64,000 nucleotides of DNA, from contig NZ_MUYM01000004.1 of assembly GCF_002150765.1 (NCBI RefSeq), positions 62,001 to 126,000 on the forward strand, written 5' to 3'. Each line of letters opens with the position of its first letter. The first letter of the stretch is position 1. This stretch comes from Lentzea kentuckyensis. Its GTDB lineage: Bacteria > Actinomycetota > Actinomycetes > Mycobacteriales > Pseudonocardiaceae. A program made the position numbers and the translations under genes. Under the pieces are notes generated by a model that had not been told where the DNA came from, did not search any database, and saw only the letters and a program-made list of their open reading frames with translations. Below are positions 58,211 through 64,000 of this stretch, piece after piece.

Positions 58211-59383
58211 GTGAGAAAAGAAGTTCTGCTGGTGGCCGGTACGAGGCCCGAAGCTGTGAAGATCGCCCCCGTCGCCATCGCGTTGAGGGGGCACCCCGGC
58301 CTCCGTCCCACGATCGTCCACAGCGGACAGCACGCCGGCCTGGTCGAGCAGGCGCTGGACGCGTTCGACCTGGTGCCCGACCTGCGGCTGGACGTGCCCC
58401 GCCACACCGGGACGCAGGCAGAGCTGGTCTCCCGGTTGTTGCCCGAGTTCGACGCCGTGCTGGAGGAGCGCGACCCCGCGATCACCCTCGTGCAGGGCGA
58501 CACCACCACGACGCTGGCCGCGGCGCTCGCCTCCTTCTGGCGCGGAATTCCCGTGGCGCACCTCGAAGCCGGTCTGCGGACCGGTGACCTCTACGGCCCG
58601 TTCCCCGAGGAGGGGAACCGGCAGATGATCTCCCGCATCACCTCGCTGCACCTCGCGCCGACCGACGACGCCGCCAATGCGTTGAACACGGAATCCCTGC
58701 CGGACAGCCACATCGTCGTCACCGGCAACACCGTCGTGGACGCCGTGCAGCGCGTCGCCGCCGCCGACGTCCCCGCGTCCAGCCCGGACCTGATCGCCCT
58801 GGAACGCAGCCTCGACGCCACCGGCGGCCGGCTCATGCTCGTCACGGTGCACCGCCGCGAGTCGTGGGGCCGTCCGCTCATGCGCGTGCTCAACGCCGTG
58901 CGCTCCATCGCCGACCGGCACCCCGACCTGCACGTGCTGATCCCCGCGCACCCGAACCCCGGTGTGCGCGAACAGGTCGTGTCGCTGTTGGGCGGACACG
59001 AACGAGTCGTCATCACCGATCCGTTGGACTACCCGGACCTCGTGCGGGTCCTCAAGCGCGCGGCCCTCGTGCTGACCGACTCCGGTGGCATCCAGGAGGA
59101 AGCCCCCACGTTCGGCGTGCCGGTGCTGGTGCTGCGCGAGACGACCGAACGCATGCTCGCCGTCGACGCCGGGTGCGCCTGGCTCGTCGGCACCGATACC
59201 ACCCGCATCCTCGCCGAGGCGGGCTGGGTGCTCGGCTCCCGGTTGCGGCTTCCCCTGGGGCGCAACCCGTTCGGCGACGGGCGTGCCGCGGTGCGGGTGT
59301 GCTCCGCGTTGGAGAGGCTGGCCGGCCTCCCGACCGCTTTGCCGCGCCGGGAGCCGTTCGCCACCCTGGTGGGTGTCCGCTGA
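58211..59383 (+). CDS. wecB: UDP-N-acetylglucosamine 2-epimerase (non-hydrolysing)
   Basis: The 390-residue protein matches WecB/MnaA: LLVAGTRPEAVKIAPV, VHSGQHAGLVEQ, VQGDTTTTLAAALASF, HLEAGLRTG, FPEEGNRQMISRI, TVHRRESWG and TDSGGIQEEAPTFGVPVLVLRETTER, given as landmarks only. It makes UDP-ManNAc, a precursor for teichoic acids, linkage units or exported glycans, which fits the glycosyltransferase at the exosortase locus. GTG at 58211 follows GAGG; an ATG at 58145 is possible but adds unlike sequence. Confidence 0.9.
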   Translation: MRKEVLLVAGTRPEAVKIAPVAIALRGHPGLRPTIVHSGQHAGLVEQALDAFDLVPDLRLDVPRHTGTQAELVSRLLPEFDAVLEERDPAITLVQGDTTTTLAAALASFWRGIPVAHLEAGLRTGDLYGPFPEEGNRQMISRITSLHLAPTDDAANALNTESLPDSHIVVTGNTVVDAVQRVAAADVPASSPDLIALERSLDATGGRLMLVTVHRRESWGRPLMRVLNAVRSIADRHPDLHVLIPAHPNPGVREQVVSLLGGHERVVITDPLDYPDLVRVLKRAALVLTDSGGIQEEAPTFGVPVLVLRETTERMLAVDAGCAWLVGTDTTRILAEAGWVLGSRLRLPLGRNPFGDGRAAVRVCSALERLAGLPTALPRREPFATLVGVR

Positions 59384-59486
59384 GGACTACACGAACGGGT
59401 GACTTGGGCGCCGAGCTGTTATCAGGGCCACGCAACACAACCATTATCGGTCGGTGGTAATCGAGGCAAAGGGGAGAGGGCACGAA

Positions 59487-60143
59487 GTGCGCAAGAGTTT
59501 GATCGCCGGAGCCGTGGCCGCGTTGGCGTTGGCGACCGCGGTCCCCGCGCTGGCCGGAAACCCGCCAGGCACCGCCAGTTCGGGCTCCGCCGACTTCGCC
59601 AAGGCGGACCAGACCTTCAGGGTCGATCCGCTCGCCGTGTGCAACGTCAACCCGGACGCCGCGGGCACCGTCACCGCGGCCAGCCCCGCCGTGAGCAGGA
59701 ACGGGCTCAAGATCGGTGAGACGTCGTCGGCGTGCACGACCGAGGTGGTGAACCCGGACGAGTTCATCACGAAGACGAAGTCCGCGGCCACGGGCACGGC
59801 GTTCGAGCTGTCCGCGCTCGTCGCCGCGAAGGGCCCGCGGCTCAAGATCGCCGAGTGGAAGATCAACTGCGACGCCGACGAGAAGGGCACGCAGGCGGGC
59901 TGGGTGCTCAAGGGCATGTCCGGCTGGACCGGTCTGCCGCAGACCATCCCGTCCGGGTACGTCCACGACATCAAGGCGAGCAACGGAACCGTGCTCGCCA
60001 GGGCCAAGTTCACCGACACCGTGTTCCCGGTGCCGAACGACGGCAGCCTCAGCATGACGTTGCTGAAGATCTCGTTCGAACCGTCGTCCGGCTACACGGG
60101 CAGCATCACCATCGGCTCGGTGGCCTGCACCCCGACTCCCTGA
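59487..60143 (+). CDS. Secreted protein of unknown function
   Basis: The 218-residue protein starts with a signal peptide (RKSLIAGAVAALALATAVPALA) and continues as a folded extracellular domain with four Cys (AVCNVN, SACTTEV, INCDADEK, VACTPTP), ending without an anchor. SSGYTGSITIGSVACTPTP at the end resembles the strand that precedes the anchor in the choice-of-anchor P protein upstream, so it may be a freely secreted relative. GGGAGAGGG precedes the GTG. A 27-bp palindrome follows at once. Confidence 0.65.
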   Translation: MRKSLIAGAVAALALATAVPALAGNPPGTASSGSADFAKADQTFRVDPLAVCNVNPDAAGTVTAASPAVSRNGLKIGETSSACTTEVVNPDEFITKTKSAATGTAFELSALVAAKGPRLKIAEWKINCDADEKGTQAGWVLKGMSGWTGLPQTIPSGYVHDIKASNGTVLARAKFTDTVFPVPNDGSLSMTLLKISFEPSSGYTGSITIGSVACTPTP

Positions 60144-60147
60144 TTTC

Positions 60148-60202
60148 AACGATGAAGGGCTCCTTCATCCACCTCAGGTGGATGAAGGAGCCCTTCATCG
60201 TT
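60148..60202. repeat. Perfect 27-bp palindrome with one-base centre
   Basis: Bases 60148-60174 and 60176-60202 are exact reverse complements. It sits between converging genes, 4 bases after one stop codon and touching the pncA stop, so it can serve as a bidirectional terminator. Its GCCCTTCATCG strand resembles GCCGTTCATGG in the palindrome at 14462-14520. Confidence 0.85.
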
Positions 60203-60741
60203 CAGGAGACAGCGACGCCTGCGGCGCGCAGTTCCTCGACGGCCGCGTCGCGGGTCGTCGGGGCGACGGCGGCCGTCAGCTCGACGAGCACCGTCGTGCG
60301 GAAGCCGTTTCGCTGCGCGTCGAGGGCGGTGGCGCGGACGCAGTGGTCCGTCGCGATGCCGACGACGTCCACTTCGGTCACACCCTTGTCCGTCAGCCAC
60401 CCCGCGAGGTCGTTCTCCGCCTCGAAACCCGAGTAGGCGGCGGCGAACCGGCCCTTCGAGAAGACCTGTTCGACGGCCGACACGTCGAGCTCCGGGTGGA
60501 ACGACGCACCGGGCGTCCCGGCCACGCAGTGCACGGGCCAGGTGTCGATGAAGTCCGGCGTCTCGGAGAAGTGCGAGCCGGGATCCACGTGGTAGTCCCG
60601 CGTCGCCACGACGTGGTCGTACGCCGAGGAGGCGATGTGCCGGGAGATGGCCGCGGCGACGGCCGCGCCACCCGTGACGGCAAGTGAACCGCCTTCGCAG
60701 AAGTCGTTCTGCACGTCCACGACGATCAGTGCTTTGGTCAT
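60202..60741 (-). CDS. pncA: Nicotinamidase (isochorismatase-like)
   Basis: The 179-residue protein has the nicotinamidase catalytic set: ALIVVDVQNDFCEGGSL (Asp), the metal-binding DYHVDPGSHF (Asp, His, His), FSKGRF (Lys), and GIATDHCVRATALDA (Cys). It hydrolyses nicotinamide to nicotinate for NAD salvage, and in mycobacteria also activates pyrazinamide. GGAGGG precedes the ATG. pncB ends two bases upstream, so the pair forms an operon for NAD recycling. Confidence 0.93.
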   Translation of the reverse strand: MTKALIVVDVQNDFCEGGSLAVTGGAAVAAAISRHIASSAYDHVVATRDYHVDPGSHFSETPDFIDTWPVHCVAGTPGASFHPELDVSAVEQVFSKGRFAAAYSGFEAENDLAGWLTDKGVTEVDVVGIATDHCVRATALDAQRNGFRTTVLVELTAAVAPTTRDAAVEELRAAGVAVS

Positions 60742-60742
60742 C

Positions 60743-62026
60743 TCAACCCTCCAGGTAGGTCGTCGGGATCGCGGGCTCACCGCGCGAGAGTTTGAGGCCC
60801 TCCCACGGCACGCTCACCAAGGCCGCGCGCAGGCGTTCGCGGCTCTGCTCCAGCGTGGGGACCTCGTCGGTGAGCTGTCCGGCGCGCATCAGCGGCAGCT
60901 GCACGAGCCGGTCGTACTGGCCGAGCTCCGGCTCCGCGGAGGCCTGGAACACGACCTCCTCCAGCGCCGTGCCGGTGTCCTTGTGCCGCCGCAACGCCTT
61001 CTTCCAGCCGCCGCGCGACTGCTTGGACGTGCTGCGCTTCTCGACGTGCCTGCCGTCGACCTCGACCAGCTTGTAGACCATGCCGGCGGTCGGCGCGCCG
61101 GAACCGGTCACGACGGACGTGCCCACGCCGTACGCGTCCACCGGCTCCGCGCGCAGGGCGGCGATCGCGTACTCGTCGAGGTCGCTGGACACGACGATCC
61201 GGGTGTTGCGGGCGCCCAGCGAGTCGAGCAGGTCGCGCGCCTGCCTGGCCATCACGCCGAGGTCGCCGGAGTCGATCCGGATCGCGCCGAGATCGGGGCC
61301 CGCGACGGCGACGGCGGTCTTGATGCCCTCGGTGATGTCGTAGGTGTCGACCAGCAACGTCGTGCCGACGCCCAACGCCTCGATCTGGCTGCGGAACGCC
61401 TCTTCCTCGGAGTCGTGCAGCAACGTGAACGCGTGTGCGCACGTGCCGGCCGTCGGGATGCCGTGCCGGCGGCCCGCCTCGAGGTTGGAGGTCGCGGTGA
61501 AGCCTGCCAGGTAGGCCGCGCGGGCGCACGCCACGGCGGCTTCCTCGTGCGTGCGGCGCGAGCCCATCTCGATCATCCGGCGGCCGTTCGCCGCGGTGAC
61601 CATGCGAGCGGCGGCGGACGCGATCGCGCTGTCGTGGTTGAGGATCGACAGCGCGAGGGTCTCCAGCACGACGCCCTCGGCGAAAGACGCCCGCACCGTC
61701 AGCACCGGCGAACCGGGGAAGTACAGCTCGCCCTCGGGATAGCCGTCGATCTCCCCGGAGAACCGGTAGTTCGCGAGCCATTCCAAGGTCGAGTCGTCGA
61801 CCACGGCGTTGCGGCGCAGCTGGTCGATCTCCTCCTCGCCGAAGCGGAAGCCGGCGATCGCGTCCAGCAGCCTGTTCACGCCCGCGACGACGCCGTAGCG
61901 ACGCCCGTCCGGGAGTCTGCGGGCGAAGACCTCGAACACGCACGGACGGTCACCTGTCCCGTCACGCAGCGCGGCCGCGAGCATGGTCAGCTCGTAGTGG
62001 TCGGTCAGCAACGCCGTCGAGTTCAT
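60743..62026 (-). CDS. pncB: Nicotinate phosphoribosyltransferase
   Basis: The 427-residue protein is a complete NAPRTase: [18 protein letters not shown] at the start, [48 protein letters not shown] (landmark [10 protein letters not shown]), IRIDSGDLG and the phosphate loop region [13 protein letters not shown]. It converts nicotinate and PRPP to nicotinate mononucleotide. It is followed by pncA and is divergent from clpS, as in M. tuberculosis (Rv1330c beside Rv1331). Confidence 0.95.
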   Translation of the reverse strand: MNSTALLTDHYELTMLAAALRDGTGDRPCVFEVFARRLPDGRRYGVVAGVNRLLDAIAGFRFGEEEIDQLRRNAVVDDSTLEWLANYRFSGEIDGYPEGELYFPGSPVLTVRASFAEGVVLETLALSILNHDSAIASAAARMVTAANGRRMIEMGSRRTHEEAAVACARAAYLAGFTATSNLEAGRRHGIPTAGTCAHAFTLLHDSEEEAFRSQIEALGVGTTLLVDTYDITEGIKTAVAVAGPDLGAIRIDSGDLGVMARQARDLLDSLGARNTRIVVSSDLDEYAIAALRAEPVDAYGVGTSVVTGSGAPTAGMVYKLVEVDGRHVEKRSTSKQSRGGWKKALRRHKDTGTALEEVVFQASAEPELGQYDRLVQLPLMRAGQLTDEVPTLEQSRERLRAALVSVPWEGLKLSRGEPAIPTTYLEG

Positions 62027-62105
62027 GGTCGCCAACCCTAAGGTCGCATCCGGTTTAGCCGCATGCGGTCTCCGCCACTGCGGCGAACATGACACCATTG
62101 GCGGT

Positions 62106-62405
62106 ATGACCACGCCCGTCGAACAGGAACGGACGCAGCCGGAGGCCGTAGGCGCGGAGATCGCAGCCGAGGACCGACCCTGGCAGACCGTGGTCTGGAA
62201 CGACCCGGTCAACCTCATGTCGTACGTGACGTACGTCTTCCAGAAGCTGTTCGGCTTCAGCAGGGACAAGGCGACCAAGCTGATGCTCGACGTGCACCAC
62301 AAGGGCAAGGCGATCGTGACATCGGGCACCAAGGACAAGGTGGAGGCCGACGTGGCGAAGCTCCACGCGGCAGGGCTCTGGGCGACCATGCAGCGGGCCT
62401 CGTGA
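62106..62405 (+). CDS. clpS: ATP-dependent Clp protease adaptor
   Basis: The 99-residue protein has the ClpS core: [25 protein letters not shown], with the substrate pocket residues NDPVN-MSYV (here N-D-x-x-N), then [11 protein letters not shown]. ClpS delivers N-end-rule proteins to ClpC/ClpA. The ATG at 62106 is preferred to an upstream GTG-like extension. It begins a three-gene unit with 4-base overlaps. Confidence 0.92.
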   Translation: MTTPVEQERTQPEAVGAEIAAEDRPWQTVVWNDPVNLMSYVTYVFQKLFGFSRDKATKLMLDVHHKGKAIVTSGTKDKVEADVAKLHAAGLWATMQRAS

Positions 62406-62959
62406 AGAGGTGGATCCGCGACGGTGACGTCGTCGTCGGCAGGCTCGACCGCCAGGAGGCCGCGGTCGTCCGCGGTCTGGTGAGCCAGATCCAGGACATG
62501 CTGCTGGCTCGTGCCGAGGAAGCGCCGCAGGACGAGCTGGCCGAGCTGACCGGCATCCGGACGGGCTCGTCGGAGGCCCCCGACGACCCGATCCTCGGCC
62601 GGCTGCTCCCGGACTTCCACCGGCTGGACGACGACGCGCCGGACCCGGACGAGGTCAACTCGGCCGCGGCGTTGCGCTCGCTGCACGAACCGGAGCTGCT
62701 CGACCAGAAGACGGGCGCTGCCGAGATCGTGCTGCGGACGTGCTCGCCCGACGGCGGCGAGATCCGGCTGAGCGTCGGCGAGGCCGAGGCGTGGCTGTCG
62801 TCGTTGAACGACGTGCGTCTGGCCCTCGGGACAGCGTTGGACGTCACCGAGGACATGCCGGACGAGCTGCCGCCGGAGGACCCGCGGTCGCCGCATCTCG
62901 GCGTGTACCACTGGCTGACCTGGGTGCAGGACACCCTGGTCGAAGCGATGATGCCGTGA
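62402..62959 (+). CDS. DUF2017 family protein
   Basis: The 185-residue acidic protein matches DUF2017: [31 protein letters not shown], then [18 protein letters not shown]-like [23 protein letters not shown], and [15 protein letters not shown] at the end. Its orthologue in M. tuberculosis is the Rv1332 type, adjacent to clpS. The function is unknown; the fixed linkage with ClpS suggests a role in protein turnover. It shares 4 bases with each neighbour. Confidence 0.88.
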   Translation: MKRWIRDGDVVVGRLDRQEAAVVRGLVSQIQDMLLARAEEAPQDELAELTGIRTGSSEAPDDPILGRLLPDFHRLDDDAPDPDEVNSAAALRSLHEPELLDQKTGAAEIVLRTCSPDGGEIRLSVGEAEAWLSSLNDVRLALGTALDVTEDMPDELPPEDPRSPHLGVYHWLTWVQDTLVEAMMP

Positions 62960-63867
62960 TCCCCGGCGTTCTCGTCGGCCACCACCACCGCGTCGAACCC
63001 GGCTGGGCCACCGGCACCACCGTCGTGCTCGTGCCGTCCGGTGCCGTCGGTGCGGTGGACGGACGCGGCGGCGCGCCCGGAACCCGCGAGACCGACCTGC
63101 TGGACCCGGCCAACCTGGTCCAGCAGGTGCACGCGATCTGCCTGTCCGGCGGCTCCGCCTACGGGCTCGCGGCCGCGGACGGCGTCATGCGGTGGCTCTC
63201 GGAGCGCTCGATCGGCTTCCAGGTGGGTGCTCAACCGCACCACGTGGTGCCGATCGTGCCGGGCGCGGTGATCTTCGACCTGCCCATGTCCGAGTGGGGC
63301 AACCGGCCGGACGCGTCGTTCGGGTACGCGGCCTGTGAGGCCGCGGTGGAGGATTTCGCCCTCGGCTGCGTCGGCGCGGGTGCCGGTGCGCGGGTCGGTT
63401 CGTTGAAGGGCGGCGTCGGTGTCGCCACGACTTCCGTCGGTGCGCACCAGGTCGGCGCGCTGGCCGTGGTGAACGCGGCCGGTGAGGTCGTCGACCGCGC
63501 AACGGGTCTGCCGTGGCTGCCGGCGCTCGGCACCACCGCTGTCACGTTGCCCGAACGCAAGCCCGAGGGCCTCAACACCACGATCGGCGTGGTCGCGGTC
63601 GACGCGGCACTGTCCAAAGCGGAGTGTCAACGGCTCGCGATGGCCGCGCAGGACGGGCTCGCCCGCGCGGTGCGGCCCGCTCACTCCATGTTCGACGGCG
63701 ACACCGTCTTCGCGCTGGCCACGGGTGCCGTGCCGCTGGCAGAGCCCCGGCCGTTCGCTTTGGACGCCCTGTGCGCGGCCGCTGCCGAGATGTTCGCGGA
63801 GGCCGTGGTGTCCGGTGCCCGCGAAGCCACCTCGCTGGGCGGGGTCACGGCGTTCCGCGACCTCTGA
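62956..63867 (+). CDS. P1-family (DmpA-like) aminopeptidase/hydrolase
   Basis: The 303-residue protein has the Ntn-hydrolase P1 pattern: GHHHRVEPGWATGTTVVL, GAPGTRETDLL, CLSGGSAYGLAAADGVM, DLPMSEWGNRPD and ARVGSLKGGVGVAT, where the self-cleaving Ser/Thr lies in the GS/T-LKGG region, and HSMFDGDTVFALATG. It is the orthologue type of Rv1333, next to Rv1332. Such enzymes are beta-aminopeptidases or related hydrolases; the substrate is unknown. GTG start overlapping the DUF2017 stop by 4 bases. Confidence 0.88.
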   Translation: MIPGVLVGHHHRVEPGWATGTTVVLVPSGAVGAVDGRGGAPGTRETDLLDPANLVQQVHAICLSGGSAYGLAAADGVMRWLSERSIGFQVGAQPHHVVPIVPGAVIFDLPMSEWGNRPDASFGYAACEAAVEDFALGCVGAGAGARVGSLKGGVGVATTSVGAHQVGALAVVNAAGEVVDRATGLPWLPALGTTAVTLPERKPEGLNTTIGVVAVDAALSKAECQRLAMAAQDGLARAVRPAHSMFDGDTVFALATGAVPLAEPRPFALDALCAAAAEMFAEAVVSGAREATSLGGVTAFRDL

Positions 63868-63886
63868 GCCGGGGTACCCGCCCGGC

Positions 63887-64000
63887 ATGACCGATGTGAT
63901 CGACCAGGCGGCCGGAGTCGTCGCCGAACTCGTGCCGCCGCCCGTGCGCCGTCATCCGCCGCACGGCCGCAACACCGCGTTGCTGCGCGTCGCCCTCGGC
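63887..64000 (+). CDS. Partial gene at the right edge, unknown product
   Basis: An ATG at 63887 opens a frame without stop to the end of the window (38 codons): MTDVIDQAAGVVAEL, then PPPVRRHPPHGRNTALLRVALG. No family can be named from this. The start of a hydrophobic or basic segment (RNTALLRVALG) may come next. In M. tuberculosis the next gene is mec (Rv1334), but this N terminus does not resemble it. Confidence 0.5.
   Translation, partial: MTDVIDQAAGVVAELVPPPVRRHPPHGRNTALLRVALG

Overview
The window is high-GC DNA with many GTG starts, 4-base ATGA/GTGA overlaps between neighbouring genes, and families typical of filamentous actinomycetes (DUF5313, an XRE-DUF5753/DUF397 pair, DUF2017, exosortase P with its anchor protein, a TIGR04222 protein). 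The best guess is a chromosome of the Pseudonocardiaceae, of the Lentzea/Saccharothrix/Actinosynnema type. The family is an inference from gene content; the genus cannot be fixed from the sequence. No rRNA, intact tRNA, CRISPR array, transposase or phage genes were seen.

Layout. 1-6.6 kb: end of surE, an OhrR-type regulator with two small membrane proteins, a GNAT enzyme, a GlcD-like oxidase, a PLP aminotransferase, a secreted PI-PLC-like protein, a 545-base gene-poor gap holding a tRNA-like element and a 22-bp inverted repeat, and cspA. 6.7-10.7 kb: a compact methionine-salvage operon (DszC/acyl-CoA-dehydrogenase-like protein, mtnA, mtnC, mtnB, mtnD). 10.7-14.3 kb: a Crp/Fnr regulator, a nucleotide-cyclase-like protein and a membrane-anchored STAND NTPase; the last two share an N-terminal Gly/Val motif. 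14.5-23 kb: asparaginase, MFS exporter, a divergent NmrA-like/WYL-regulator pair, XRE-DUF397, a radical-SAM-like protein without its iron-sulfur cysteines, and a two-component system.

23-33.8 kb: two carbohydrate ABC operons, one with a polyol dehydrogenase and a DeoR regulator, the other with a GH13 glucosidase and a LacI regulator. Neither has its own ATPase. 33.9-39.1 kb: the most unusual region. Two small peptides share a VDWFRR-x-PTGG box. One follows a two-TM protein; the other is directly downstream of a stand-alone HExxH protein resembling the alpha-ketoglutarate-dependent peptide beta-hydroxylases of RiPP pathways. A FadR-type regulator, a second two-TM protein and a 50-residue membrane peptide lie between them.

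39.2-49.7 kb: an LAxTG surface protein, a phosphotransferase-like protein, a DUF305 lipoprotein, ctaD, serB, a PTH2-domain protein, a phospholipase D-like protein, two paralogous glyoxalase-fold proteins, and an imine-reductase-like gene with a divergent HxlR regulator. 49.7-64 kb: dinG, a TIGR04222 protein, two genes that both lost their 5' ends at one junction, bioY, an exosortase P locus (glycosyltransferase, exosortase, anchor substrate, a mini LAxTG protein, a UDP-GlcNAc 2-epimerase), then pncA-pncB and the clpS-DUF2017-P1-peptidase block. The dinG / pncB / clpS order matches Mycobacterium tuberculosis Rv1329c-Rv1333, with about 9 kb of accessory DNA inserted.
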